DNA from: Peptoclostridium sp965368085
Lineage (GTDB): Bacteria; Bacillota; Clostridia; Peptostreptococcales; Peptostreptococcaceae
Direction: 5' to 3'
Length of the DNA stretch: 64,000 nucleotides
NCBI GenBank assembly: GCA_965368085.1
Contig: CBDULP010000002.1
Coordinates: forward strand, 124,001-188,000
The notes under the pieces were generated by a model that searched no databases, was not told where the DNA came from, and saw nothing but the letters and a program-made list of their open reading frames with translations. The translations under genes and the position numbers were made by a program. Within the stretch, counting starts at the first letter, position 1; each line of letters begins with the position of its first letter. Positions 9,335-17,928 of this stretch are shown here, piece after piece.

Positions 9335-9376
9335 AAAAGACATTAAAGATTGTATACAATTATATAAGTTTTAAAT

Positions 9377-9607
9377 GTCGACCTTGTTTAGAGGAGCTTT
9401 AATAATCAGTAGCTTTGTGGAGATGGCAATCAGTGAATCGAAGTGAAAGGGATTGAAGCCGAAGGTGTGCCCAGTTGCCAGCTGGCGTGCCTGGCTATGT
9501 GCATAACATGCATATGGCTGTCATCCTTGTTTTGGATGGAGAGCTAAAAGGGTTTGTCGAGATGCTTTTTGATGCAACTTAGGCAAATACCTTTGTTGCA
9601 TTTTTTT
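9377..9607 (+). ncRNA. lysine riboswitch (L-box) with terminator, controlling lysC-lysA
   Basis: Matches the L-box architecture: P1 is formed by TCGAC (about 9379) with TGTCGA (about 9554); conserved segments GAGGAGCTT, ATCAGTAG, GTGGAGATGG and GAAAGGGATTGAAGCCGAAGG follow in the expected order, with the P4/P5 hairpins between. A terminator (GATGCAAC at 9571 with GTTGCA at 9595 and a T run to 9607) follows directly. Lysine binding should favour termination, shutting off aspartokinase and diaminopimelate decarboxylase synthesis. Confidence 0.9.
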
Positions 9608-9737
9608 ATACTATTTTTTATTGGGTAATATGAAAATAGGGATCAATGAAGTGTTTCTAAATTCTTATAAGGGATCCTCATACACACAGGTGTCGTTATA
9701 CACAGTACAAATGTTTTTAAATTTCGGAGGTGTGGTA

Positions 9738-10931
9738 ATGGGAATAGTCGTACAAAAATATGGTGGAAGCTCAGTTGCAACAGTTGAAAAAATAACTAAC
9801 ATAGCAAAGAGGGTAATAGAAAGAAAAAAGGCTGGGGACTCAATGATAGTTGTAGTTTCAGCTATGGGAAAGACTACGGACGGGCTTATAGGTCTGGCAA
9901 AGAGCATAAGCGACAAGCCCAACAAGAGGGAGCTGGATGCGCTTGTCGCCACGGGCGAAATGGTTTCAAGCTCGCTTTTATCCATGGCGATAAATAACAT
10001 GGGCCATGACGCGATATCGCTAAATGCATACCAGATAAGCATACAGACAGATGGGACATATGGAAAGTCATTGATACAGAACATAGAAGACAAGGTTTTA
10101 AACAAATATATAGACCAGGGCAAGATAATAATAGTTGCAGGCTTCCAGGGGATATCGGGTGAAAACGAGATAACAACGCTTGGAAGAGGCGGCTCCGATA
10201 CTACTGCGGTTGCAATAGCAGCTAAAATGGACGGGGTATGTGAGATATATACCGATGTGGACGGAATATATACGGTGGACCCAAGGATATTCAGCGATGC
10301 GAAAAAACTCGACGAGATAAGCTACGAAGAGATGGTGGAGCTTTCGAGCCTTGGAGCCAAGGTGATGCATTCAAGATCAGTGGAGCTGGCACAAAAATAC
10401 AATATACCAATATACGTGGGAGAAAGCTGCAGCGATAAAAAGGGAACTTACATCAGGGAGGTAAATAAAATGGAAAATAAGCCGATAACAGGAATAGCAG
10501 TTTCAGATGCGGATATATCTATAACACTTGAGGACATAAACTACGACATAAACATGCTTTCGGACATATTCGAGTCGATAGCGAACAAGAAGATAAACAT
10601 AGACATGATAAGCCAGACGGCACCGTCGAATGGAAAGGTGAGCCTTTCATTCACAATACCGGAGGACGAGCTTGACGAGTGCATAAACATACTTGGAAGC
10701 TTTGCAGATAAAAAGGACATAACAGTGGACAGGGACATAACTAAATTCTCTGTTGTAGGAATAGGAATGAAGACGACTTCGGGAGTCGCATCAAAGATAT
10801 TCAAACTGTTTAAGGATAACAACATACAGGTAAAAATGATAACAACATCTGAAATTAAAATAACATGTGCAATAAAGAGAGAAGACAAGAGCGAGGCAGT
10901 AAATGTAATAGCAAGAGAATTTAACCTTTAG
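9738..10931 (+). CDS. lysC: aspartate kinase (lysine-branch)
   Basis: Phosphorylates aspartate, the first step of lysine/threonine/methionine synthesis. Kinase signature VVQKYGGSSVATVEKI at the N-terminus, then the GRGGSDTTAVAIAAK loop, and two ACT regulatory domains in the C-terminal 130 residues (SDADISITLEDINYD and KFSVVGIGMKTTSGVA). I use ATG 9738, seven bases after GGAGG; an upstream in-frame extension to 9621 runs through the leader and is not coding. 397 aa. Controlled by the lysine riboswitch, co-transcribed with lysA 11 bases downstream. Confidence 0.96.
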   Translation: MGIVVQKYGGSSVATVEKITNIAKRVIERKKAGDSMIVVVSAMGKTTDGLIGLAKSISDKPNKRELDALVATGEMVSSSLLSMAINNMGHDAISLNAYQISIQTDGTYGKSLIQNIEDKVLNKYIDQGKIIIVAGFQGISGENEITTLGRGGSDTTAVAIAAKMDGVCEIYTDVDGIYTVDPRIFSDAKKLDEISYEEMVELSSLGAKVMHSRSVELAQKYNIPIYVGESCSDKKGTYIREVNKMENKPITGIAVSDADISITLEDINYDINMLSDIFESIANKKINIDMISQTAPSNGKVSLSFTIPEDELDECINILGSFADKKDITVDRDITKFSVVGIGMKTTSGVASKIFKLFKDNNIQVKMITTSEIKITCAIKREDKSEAVNVIAREFNL

Positions 10932-10942
10932 GAGAAGATACT

Positions 10943-12229
10943 ATGAAAACTTTTGGAAATTATGAAGTTATAGACAATAGATTACACCTTCACGGACACA
11001 GTATGAAAGAACTTGCAAGCGAATACGGAACCCCACTTTATGTATATGATGAAAATCACATAAGGGATAATGCTAGAAGATACAGGGAAAGTTTCGAAAA
11101 TGGAAAAAACATAGTGACATATGCAGGAAAGGCGTTCCTTACTGTTGAAATGTGCAGGCTTATAAAGGAAGAGGGACTGTCGCTTGACGTGGTTTCTTCG
11201 GGGGAACTTTATGCCGCTAAAAAAGCGGGATTTCCTATGGAAAGAATATATTTCCACGGAAATAACAAGACCAGAGAGGAAATCACAATGGCAGTGGAAC
11301 TTGGGGTTGGTCGTTTCATAGCCGACAACTTTAGGGAGCTAAGGCTTATAGACGAAATATCGAGAGAAATGGACAAGACTTCAAATGCAATACTTAGAAT
11401 AGCGCCGGGAATAGAGGCACATACACATGAGTATATAAAGACGGGAATGATAGACACCAAGTTTGGATTCTCCATAGTTGAAAAGGAATACATTAAAGCG
11501 GCAAAGACTGCAGAAGGGCTTTCAAATGTAGAGCTAAAGGGAATACACTGCCACATAGGATCTCAAATATTCGAGGTTCAGCCGTTTTACGATGCTGCGA
11601 TTGCTATGCTTGGAATACTCAAGGAAATAAACGAGGAGATAGGCAGGGATCTTGAAGAGCTTGACCTTGGAGGGGGATTCGGATGCTACTATGTAGAGGG
11701 AGACGATCCTCTCGAGATAGAAGAATATATTGACATAATATTAAAGGGAGTTGCAGAAGGAGTAGCAAAGCTTGGAATGAACGAACCAAAGCTTATAATA
11801 GAGCCGGGAAGATCGATGGTAAACAATGCTGGAGTAAATCTGTATACCGTGGGAGCCATAAAGGAAATCCCAGGAGTTAGAAAATATGTATCAGTTGACG
11901 GGGGAATGACTGACAACATAAGACCTGCGCTTTACCAGGCCGAGTACACTGCGGTTATTGCAGACCGGATTGAAAGCGATGAGAAAGAGGTTGTGACAAT
12001 AGCAGGGAAATGCTGTGAGAGCGGAGATGTCCTTATAAACAATATAGAAATGGCCAAGATGGAAGAAGGCGACATACTGGCGCTTCTATACACAGGGGCA
12101 TATGGATATTCAATGGCTAGCAACTATAACATGCTGAGAAGACCTGCCGTGATATTTGTGAACGACAGCGGAATAAAGATGGTTGTAAAAAGACAGACAT
12201 ATGAAGATCTTCTTTTAGGTCAGGAATAG
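10943..12229 (+). CDS. lysA: diaminopimelate decarboxylase
   Basis: PLP enzyme of the alanine-racemase fold that makes lysine from meso-diaminopimelate. The PLP lysine lies in TYAGKAFLTV (about residue 54), with HCHIGSQI, LDLGGGFGC, EPGRSMVNNAG and the cysteine-containing GKCCESGDVL downstream. 428 aa, full length. Last gene of the lysC-lysA unit and followed by a terminator. Since the two genes share the lysine riboswitch, their output is tied to lysine supply. Confidence 0.96.
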   Translation: MKTFGNYEVIDNRLHLHGHSMKELASEYGTPLYVYDENHIRDNARRYRESFENGKNIVTYAGKAFLTVEMCRLIKEEGLSLDVVSSGELYAAKKAGFPMERIYFHGNNKTREEITMAVELGVGRFIADNFRELRLIDEISREMDKTSNAILRIAPGIEAHTHEYIKTGMIDTKFGFSIVEKEYIKAAKTAEGLSNVELKGIHCHIGSQIFEVQPFYDAAIAMLGILKEINEEIGRDLEELDLGGGFGCYYVEGDDPLEIEEYIDIILKGVAEGVAKLGMNEPKLIIEPGRSMVNNAGVNLYTVGAIKEIPGVRKYVSVDGGMTDNIRPALYQAEYTAVIADRIESDEKEVVTIAGKCCESGDVLINNIEMAKMEEGDILALLYTGAYGYSMASNYNMLRRPAVIFVNDSGIKMVVKRQTYEDLLLGQE

Positions 12230-12351
12230 AAAGAACAGGGTTGACGGTTAACGGGGGATGAAAAAGTGGACGGGTTTTAGCGGAATACAGTAATAAATAT
12301 ATATTTACAGTGAAGTTTGTAATAAAAAAGAAATATTAAAATCAAAATGAG

Positions 12352-12376
12352 AAAACCGGGGTATCCCGGTTTTTTT
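12352..12376 (+). terminator. terminator of lysC-lysA
   Basis: AAAACCGGG (12352-12360), GTAT loop, CCCGGTTTT (12365-12373) with further T. Confidence 0.92.
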
Positions 12377-12430
12377 CGTTTGAATAAAGAATTTGATTGA
12401 TGTTTAAATATCCAAGTTAAATTATATGGC

Positions 12431-12630
12431 ATTACGAGTTCCGAAGAAATAAACGGCCTTTAAATTGCGATTTGAGATTTCTACAATCTCATGCAGCTCT
12501 AAATTCCGCAAAATTTTGAAACTCACTACGCTCAAACGGTCAAAGTTTTAAGCGGTTTCAGGTTGCATTTTGATAAGAAATCTTACAAATCTTATTAAGT
12601 CAGGCCTTTTTATTCCGTTCGGGCTCGGAT
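12431..12630. repeat. MITE-like ~195-bp imperfect palindrome, copy A
   Basis: The left half (from CGAGTTCCGAAG) and the reverse complement of the right half (from CGAGCCCGAACGG) can be aligned along their length: AATAAAC/AATAAAA-GGCC, GATTTG..GATTTCT, ATGCA, CCGC and TTTGA recur in the same order. The centre carries TTTTGAAACTCACTACGCTC. A second copy with the same order of blocks, inverted, lies at 23331-23540. No protein is encoded. The right end directly abuts a transposase remnant. Confidence 0.75.
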
Positions 12631-12637
12631 AGAATAA

Positions 12638-12802
12638 TATAGGGCGTGTATTCTTTACGCGAAGTGCATGATTAGTGGATTATCATTGAGAAAATGCGTT
12701 GAGCATGTCGGAACAAGCCTGCGTACAGTTTTTTACTGGAGGCATAAGCTGCTTGATGCCATTGCTGAAGAGGATGAAATCTAATTTGTAGAAAGTTTTA
12801 AA
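12638..12802 (+). pseudogene. IS1595-like transposase remnant
   Basis: The frame reads AKCMISGLSLRKCVEHVGTS then LRTVFYWRHKLLDAIAEEDEI, a stop (TAA 12782-12784) and FVESFK. This resembles the helix-turn-helix and first catalytic Asp-Glu region of IS1595-family transposases, where the stop stands at an aromatic position (DEI-x-FVESFKG). Only about 50 codons remain; no termini are seen. The frame runs without a break into the ZIP transporter remnant, so a deletion fused the two. Confidence 0.7.
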
Positions 12803-13498
12803 CAGAGACTGCTTGATGGGATGTTGGGCTTTTCTGCGGGTGTTATGATTGCTGCTAGCTTTTGGTCATTACTGGCTCCGGCGATTCAATTGGCTGAAGA
12901 GATGGGCCATTTACCATATGTACCTGCTGTTGTCGGATTTTTAATTGGCTGAGCATTCCTATGGATTGTAGATCAGACATTGCCGCACTTGCACTTAGGG
13001 TTACCGATTGAAGAGGCTGAAGGAATTAAAACCAGTTGGCAACGGAGTGTACTTTTAGTAATGGCAATTACTATTCACAACATTCCTGAAGGATTAGCCG
13101 TAGGGGTGGCATTTGGTGCTGTTGCATCAGGAATCCCGGCTACATCATTATCTGGGGCTGTAGCACTGGCCATAGGAATTGGTTTGCAAAACTTCCCAGA
13201 GGGCGCTGCTGTATCAATCCCTCTAAGACGGGAAGGGTTATCTAGAACCAAAGCTTTTATGTATGGTCAGGCATCGGGCATAGTGGAGCCTATTGCAGGT
13301 GTAATAGGTGCGGCCGCTGTAATTACAATACGACAAATTCTTCCGTACGCATTGGCATTTGCAGCTGGGGCGATGATATATGTAGTTGTGGAAGAGTTGA
13401 TTCCTGAAGCGCAGGGAGACAGAAGCATAGACATCGCTACGATTGGATGTATGCTTGGGTTCACTGTAATGATGTTCCTTGATGTTGCATTGGGATGA
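12803..13498 (+). pseudogene. ZIP family metal transporter, N-terminally deleted and interrupted by TGA
   Basis: From RLLDGMLGFSAGVMIAASFW onward the translation is a good ZIP (zinc/iron permease) protein, including HNIPEGLAVGVAFG and the second metal motif QNFPEGAAVSIPLRREG. The first transmembrane segment(s) are missing, replaced by transposase sequence. An in-frame TGA (12950-12952) falls where the family has a small residue (GFLIG-x-AFLW), one base change from GGA. The part after it could restart at the ATG 12960 or TTG 12974/ATG-like codons but would lack helices. Read-through as selenocysteine is possible in this organism but unlikely at this position. Confidence 0.8.
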
Positions 13499-13546
13499 CA
13501 TGATGATTGCAATAAAAACCTTATTATTTTTAAACATATATATTTA

Positions 13547-13966
13547 CTAAAAATCAAATCCCTCTAACGCATCAATTACATTGTATTTTTCCGCGAACTC
13601 CACTAACATCAACACGCACTTTTCGTATTTATTTTCACTTACCTGGCTCTTTAGATCCTTCACCGTTATGGCCAGAATTTTAAGCTCCCTTATATTTTTA
13701 ATGTGATCCAACCTGTCTCTTATGAACTCTACAGCGTCGCCATCATAGTAACACCAGTAACTGAACGATTTATAATCTCCACATTCATCTATATTGTCGC
13801 CCATTCCTATTCTTTTAAAAGGGATATAGTCAGGATAGTCATCTCCATGTTCTTTTCCACAAGCTACGCACCTGTATCCTGTGACTTCTTCACCCGAACA
13901 CAGCAACATAGTTTTTTTCACAGAGTTTTTGATTTTACACTTCAAACAGCGTAGCAAATCTTTCAT
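13547..13966 (-). CDS. hypothetical protein with zinc-ribbon-like cysteines
   Basis: 139 aa, not recognised. Two CxxC pairs near the N-terminus (CLKC around residue 7 and CVAC around residue 33) suggest a small zinc ribbon, followed by an acidic and hydrophobic C-terminal half. The start ATG at 13966 has AGAGGT about eight bases upstream on the minus strand. It converges with the broken ZIP gene. Function cannot be assigned; it could be a phage- or defence-type small protein or a housekeeping remnant. Confidence 0.6.
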   Translation of the reverse strand: MKDLLRCLKCKIKNSVKKTMLLCSGEEVTGYRCVACGKEHGDDYPDYIPFKRIGMGDNIDECGDYKSFSYWCYYDGDAVEFIRDRLDHIKNIRELKILAITVKDLKSQVSENKYEKCVLMLVEFAEKYNVIDALEGFDF

Positions 13967-14171
13967 TCTAATTTACCTCTTATTATAAGCACTCATTTAT
14001 AATTCAAGTTGTTTTTTCTTACATATCTCCACTGGAGATATCATTAACTTCAAGTAGAACAACTTGCTTCAATATTCAAACCATCATTTTCAGAGCTAGC
14101 CATCATGCCACTCTTTAACGAACAGGCATTGTACCCCAACGATTTTAAAACCACGACTACCTGACCTGCGG

Positions 14172-14205
14172 TTTGACCTGAATAGCAATTTGACCTGAAT
14201 AGCAA
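14172..14205. repeat. 17-bp tandem duplication
   Basis: TTTGACCTGAATAGCAA occurs twice in direct succession (14172-14188, 14189-14205), with a partial third match upstream (CTGACCTG). Probably a slippage product in non-coding DNA. Confidence 0.9.
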
Positions 14206-14266
14206 TTTAAGATGATTTTTTCTTCCTTAGATTATATTATCGAGTGCTCTTGTTTATACAAAAAAT

Positions 14267-14287
14267 AAAGGGTGAATTTCACCCTTT
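14267..14287 (-). terminator. terminator of the DUF5320-like gene
   Basis: On the minus strand AAAGGGTGAA pairs with TTCACCCTTT and is followed by ATTTTTT. Confidence 0.85.
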
Positions 14288-14304
14288 CAATGTCAACAGA
14301 CAAT

Positions 14305-14592
14305 CTAGTCTTCAATTTCTTTTTTTATCTGGCTGAGTCTTTCTTCCAGCATTTCCTTTTCACTGCTTAGAATTTCTTTTCTTGAAGCTTCGTCCAGCTG
14401 TCTGCCCATTCCAAGTCCATTTCTTCCAAAACATCTTTTGCATCCAAAGCCAGATTTCATGCCGCCTCTCATGCCTCTTCCCATTCCGAATCCCGGCTTG
14501 AAATCCTCATCATTTGAAGTTTTGCAAACTCCCATCATTCTTCCCGTCATGCTTCCTTCGCCCTGTGGGCCTGTTCCGTCTCTTCTTGGCAT
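14305..14592 (-). CDS. DUF5320-like Gly/Met-rich small protein
   Basis: 95 aa beginning MPRRDGTGPQGEGSMTGRMMG, the recognisable start of DUF5320-type proteins, followed by a Gly/Met/Arg-rich middle with a CKRC pair and a C-terminal predicted coiled coil (LSSEKEMLEERLSQIKKEI). Function is not established; such proteins commonly neighbour Mrp/NBP35-type ATPases and NifX/NifB-like proteins, and an Mrp-type ATPase is encoded 2.2 kb away here. It has its own promoter (14641-14669, minus strand) and terminator. Confidence 0.8.
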   Translation of the reverse strand: MPRRDGTGPQGEGSMTGRMMGVCKTSNDEDFKPGFGMGRGMRGGMKSGFGCKRCFGRNGLGMGRQLDEASRKEILSSEKEMLEERLSQIKKEIED

Positions 14593-14640
14593 ATTAAAAG
14601 CCTCCTTTTGCTATTTTGGCATATGCTATTTTCACTTCCC

Positions 14641-14669
14641 ATATTACCTATGTTATTGGCATATGTCAA
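14641..14669 (-). promoter_or_regulatory. promoter of the DUF5320-like gene
   Basis: On the minus strand TTGACA (complement of 14664-14669), 17-bp spacer and TAATAT (complement of 14641-14646). The rest of the interval up to 14943 shows no gene. GGCATATG occurs twice here (about 14618 and 14658), once overlapping this promoter, and could be an operator half-site. Confidence 0.6.
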
Positions 14670-14943
14670 TAACGCCGTCGCAAATAATAATCTTTACCAG
14701 TGGAACCAAGCGGTTTCGATGAAGAACAAGCTTATTGAAGACCCCCCACTCTGCACTGATTCCCACACAAGCCACATAAAGGTTGCAAACAGATCATCAG
14801 CGAATAAAGTACGGCAAGCACAAAGAAGGTGTATATCACACACAACACATAAATATATTCTAAAGCAGCCTCCTGAACTGGATTACTAGGGTTAAGGGAA
14901 CTGCTACAAAATATCTTGAGAATGACCTTTAAAGGTAGTATCT

Positions 14944-15243
14944 ATGGGTATGGAATATACAAAGGATGCGATATTAGTAATGCTCATACATGAAAAATAT
15001 ACACATATAGTCAGCAAGGAAACTATCGACGAAATATATAAAGAAGGTAAAAGAGAAGCAAGAATTGAAATGATTATAAAACCTGCAATTAAGCGTTTTG
15101 GGGTTCTGTCTGAAAAAATTGAAAATAAGATTAGAAAGCTTGACACAGGTGCTTTGATTATAATTGAAGATAAGTTTCTGGATTATGAAGACTTAAAAGC
15201 ATTTGAAACACTTGTACAAGTTATGGGTGGCTGGAAATACTGA
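14944..15243 (+). CDS. short protein resembling the C-terminal tail of Rpn/PD-(D/E)XK-type proteins
   Basis: 99 aa. The pattern EGKREARIEMI..RFGVLSEKI, then NKIRKLDTGALIIIEDKFLD and YEDLKAFETLV resembles the C-terminal (DUF4351-like) region found behind the nuclease domain of Rpn/YhgA-like transposase-related proteins. The nuclease domain is absent and an in-frame stop lies just upstream (14923), so this is probably the surviving tail of a decayed gene; an AAAGG about ten bases before the ATG leaves open that it is expressed. Low confidence in function. Confidence 0.45.
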   Translation: MGMEYTKDAILVMLIHEKYTHIVSKETIDEIYKEGKREARIEMIIKPAIKRFGVLSEKIENKIRKLDTGALIIIEDKFLDYEDLKAFETLVQVMGGWKY

Positions 15244-15258
15244 TATTGTCATCAGAGA

Positions 15259-15290
15259 AAACGGCCGTCACCATTTGATGACAGCCGTTT
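15259..15290. terminator. bidirectional hairpin between the small ORF and hsp20
   Basis: AAACGGCCGTCA pairs with TGACAGCCGTTT with one mismatch, between convergent genes. Confidence 0.65.
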
Positions 15291-15292
15291 GT

Positions 15293-15727
15293 CTATTCTA
15301 TGATTACTGACTTTACCTCTTTCTTTTCCTCCTTGGTCTTTGGAATAACTATTGTGAGAACTCCGTTTTTAAATTTGGCGGATATTTCGTCTTCTTTTAC
15401 ATTCTCAAGGAAGAAAGACCTCCTAAGGCTCCCGTAGGATCTTTCTTTTCTTATATAGCCTTCTTTAGACTCTTCAATCTCCTGTTTTTTCTCTGCTGAC
15501 AATATAAGATAATTGTCTTGTATCTTAATTTCGATGTCGCCCTTTGTAAAGCCGGGAAGATCTGCTTCGAGTATGTACTCCTTGTCAGATTCCCTTATGT
15601 CTGTTCTTATAAAGCCCTCTGTGAAAAAGTCAGGTGTAGGGAATTTCCAAAAATCCTCTTCTAACATCCTGTCAAAGTACCTCATAAGGCTTCCCTTTCT
15701 TTTGTCATGCGGCGCTGGCAAATACAT
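15293..15727 (-). CDS. Hsp20/alpha-crystallin small heat shock protein
   Basis: ATP-independent holdase chaperone. The alpha-crystallin domain runs from about residue 40 (RTDIRESDKEYILEADLPGF) to 130, with the characteristic FKNGVLTIVIPK (the A-x-x-NGVL motif) and a C-terminal KSVIIE. 144 aa, normal for the family. ATG at 15727 is preceded on the minus strand by AAAGGAGGGG. Encoded alone. No CIRCE or CtsR site was recognised upstream. Confidence 0.95.
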   Translation of the reverse strand: MYLPAPHDKRKGSLMRYFDRMLEEDFWKFPTPDFFTEGFIRTDIRESDKEYILEADLPGFTKGDIEIKIQDNYLILSAEKKQEIEESKEGYIRKERSYGSLRRSFFLENVKEDEISAKFKNGVLTIVIPKTKEEKKEVKSVIIE

Positions 15728-15858
15728 AAAACCCCTCCTTTTATCAGTTGTATACGCTAATAATGTATATATTCAAAACACATTATGCCCACAGGCATCG
15801 TTTTAGAATCAGCCTGCCGAATACACAAAATTATTCACAGGCTCTGTCTTTTAGTCAT

Positions 15859-16788
15859 CTATTTTTTTAGCCTATATGTTATATAACCCTTATAATTTAT
15901 ACTTTCCACATATTCATCCAATTCAAGCGTTTTAAATATTTCAAGTGCATTGCTACAGTTTCTGGAACTTAAAAAATCATTTATCTCATGCTGATTCATA
16001 GGATGTCTTTTTATTATGCTAAGTATAGCCCTATAATCATCTTCATCCTCACTATAAAATCCTTTCGACGCCAAGGCATCTATTGAAATCCCCTTGAGAA
16101 TATCAACTGCCATTTTGATTGTTTTTGCTGAAGGCTGCTCTACCCAACTTTCCGCCGGAGGCCTTACTGGAGAATTTATATACAACCTGTCATATTCAAT
16201 TTTATCCAGCAGGGTCTTAAATCTTAAAATATCCTCCGTGGAATCGTTCGTATCTTTTATAATCATAATCTCAATCCAAAGCTGGCCTTTGTATTTCTGA
16301 GAAAATTTAATGAGCCCTTCAAGCACCATTTTAAAGCTGATGTCCCGGCATGGCCTGTTTATCTTTTTGAAAGTCTCCTCATCATATGCATCAAGAGACG
16401 GCAGCACTATGTCAGCATTGCAAAGCTGATTACTAACTTCTTCATCGTATAAAAGTGCTCCGTTTGTTATTACCGCTACGGGTTTTTCAGTAAGCCTTTT
16501 AATTCCATCTATGAGTTCTCCCAGCCTTGAGTAAAGCGTAGGCTCACCTTCTCCGACTATTGTTACAACATCGAACTTGGGATTCTCTTTTAAATACCTT
16601 TCAAACTCATCCAAAATATCATCCAGCTTGAAAAATTCCTCCCTTTTGTTCGTCAGATGAGATGTTCTTCCCAATTGACAATATATGCATGAATAGTTGC
16701 AATACTTTTCCGGTATGGGGCTTATGCCCACTGAAATGCCCATTCTCCTTGACGGTACTGGGCCATAGATATATTTGAACTCTCCCAT
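15859..16788 (-). CDS. radical SAM protein (COG0731-like)
   Basis: The [4Fe-4S]/SAM motif appears as CNYSCIYCQ (about residues 30-38), preceded by the subgroup hallmark YGPVPSRRMGISVG and followed by GEGEPTLY, the SAM-contacting stretch. 309 aa with a C-terminal winged-helix-like region (IIKRHPMNQHEINDFL). The COG0731 group includes TYW1-like and uncharacterised enzymes; the substrate is unknown. It is 37 bases downstream of the Mrp-type ATPase on the same strand, so the two Fe-S-related proteins are likely co-expressed. Ribosome binding site GGAAGGAGG. Confidence 0.88.
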   Translation of the reverse strand: MGEFKYIYGPVPSRRMGISVGISPIPEKYCNYSCIYCQLGRTSHLTNKREEFFKLDDILDEFERYLKENPKFDVVTIVGEGEPTLYSRLGELIDGIKRLTEKPVAVITNGALLYDEEVSNQLCNADIVLPSLDAYDEETFKKINRPCRDISFKMVLEGLIKFSQKYKGQLWIEIMIIKDTNDSTEDILRFKTLLDKIEYDRLYINSPVRPPAESWVEQPSAKTIKMAVDILKGISIDALASKGFYSEDEDDYRAILSIIKRHPMNQHEINDFLSSRNCSNALEIFKTLELDEYVESINYKGYITYRLKK

Positions 16789-16825
16789 GAAAGCCTCCTT
16801 CCGTACAAATAAGTATTTTGAATTT

Positions 16826-17614
16826 TTATAGCTGTTCCAATTTTCCTGTGACTTTATCTGTAAATGAATCCGTTAATAAATGATTCATCTCGTCGTAAAT
16901 TTCTATTTTGCCTTCGTCGCACAGCTGTGCAAGTTTTGGATCAATTGGAACTTGGGTTATTAATTCTATACCCATTTCCTTCGCAGCTTTTTCAGCATTG
17001 CTTTCACCGAATATATTTACTTTCTTTCTACAATCAGGGCAGAGATAATAGCTCATATTTTCTACAATTCCCAATACGGGGACATTCATTTTTTTTGCCA
17101 TGTCTACAGATTTTTTCACTATAATTTTTACTAAATCCTGCGGGGAAGAGACCACAATAATTCCATCCACTGGCAGAGATTGCATTATTGTGAGAGGTAC
17201 ATCGCTTGTCCCTGGAGGAAGATCTATTAGCAAATAATCCAAGTCCCCCCATAACACATCTGTATAGAATTGTTTTATGGTGCGCGAAATAAGCGGGCCT
17301 CTCCAAATAACAGGGGAATCACTTTTGTCCAATAAAAAACCTAAAGACATTACTTTTATGCCTGTCGATGTGCTGACCGGGTCTATTCCACGGCTGCTTA
17401 TATTGGATTTTTCATTATTTATACCAAATATTTTAGGTATACTTGAACCTCCCATATCAGCATCTAAAATTCCCACATCATATCCCTTTTTTCTCAGCGA
17501 TACGCCCAATAAGGATGTGACTGAGGATTTTCCCACGCCACCTTTGCCACTCATAATTGCTATTACTTTTTTTATATTACTAAATTCATTAGTCTTTTCT
17601 TTTTCAAAAACCAT
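16826..17614 (-). CDS. Mrp/NBP35-type P-loop ATPase (Fe-S carrier family)
   Basis: Deviant Walker A SGKGGVGKSSVTSLLG at about residue 22, DADMGGSSIPKIFG switch and DLPPGTSD Walker B, and a CPDC motif (near residue 200) that in this family bridges an Fe-S cluster between two subunits. 262 aa, lacking the N-terminal DUF59 domain of longer Mrp proteins. Known relatives load Fe-S clusters onto client proteins; the co-directional radical SAM gene just downstream is a plausible client. Start ATG 17614 with AAAGGAGG upstream. Confidence 0.93.
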   Translation of the reverse strand: MVFEKEKTNEFSNIKKVIAIMSGKGGVGKSSVTSLLGVSLRKKGYDVGILDADMGGSSIPKIFGINNEKSNISSRGIDPVSTSTGIKVMSLGFLLDKSDSPVIWRGPLISRTIKQFYTDVLWGDLDYLLIDLPPGTSDVPLTIMQSLPVDGIIVVSSPQDLVKIIVKKSVDMAKKMNVPVLGIVENMSYYLCPDCRKKVNIFGESNAEKAAKEMGIELITQVPIDPKLAQLCDEGKIEIYDEMNHLLTDSFTDKVTGKLEQL

Positions 17615-17928
17615 ACATGCGACCTCCTTTTCCGATATGTCCTATTCCTTTCGATACCCCAAATTGTTAAAGTGTACCATATAATGTTTAAGGGTATATG
17701 CTGAATACAGCTTTAAAAATTATATATTGTCTATATAAAAGATATCTCTTATTTATTTTCTAGGAAGTAAATATTACTACTGGAAAAACATAACATCGGA
17801 ATAAAAGATTTGAAAATCAAATAATTCGAAAAGGAACTAAAAAAGAAATCCAATTATACTTAATATTGAACTGACAATGGAATGCCCATTTATTATTAAA
17901 ATACTCTAAAAGGGAAGGAGGATAAGAA
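17615..17928. other. divergent intergenic region
   Basis: 313 bases between the Mrp ATPase (minus) and the membrane protein (plus); AT-rich, with several possible minus-10 elements but no clear promoter, repeat or RNA motif. GGGAAGGAGG at its right end is the ribosome binding site of the plus-strand gene. Confidence 0.4.

Larger units (their letters stand above)
13967..14304. other. intergenic stretch with no gene seen
   Basis: No convincing coding frame. It contains the 17-bp tandem repeat at 14172-14205 and, at its right end, the terminator for the minus-strand gene at 14305. CAAGTAGAACAACTTG near 14051 is a short inverted repeat of unclear role. Confidence 0.4.

Noticed and set aside
9621..9737. 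N-terminal extension of aspartokinase
   Set aside because: The stretch is the leader between the riboswitch terminator and the ribosome binding site; the conserved N-terminus begins at ATG 9738.
12950..12952. Selenocysteine in the ZIP transporter
   Set aside because: The family position is a small residue rather than Cys, the gene has lost its N-terminus, and no clear SECIS-type hairpin follows.
14172..14205. CRISPR array
   Set aside because: Two directly adjacent 17-bp units have no spacers and no cas genes are in the window.
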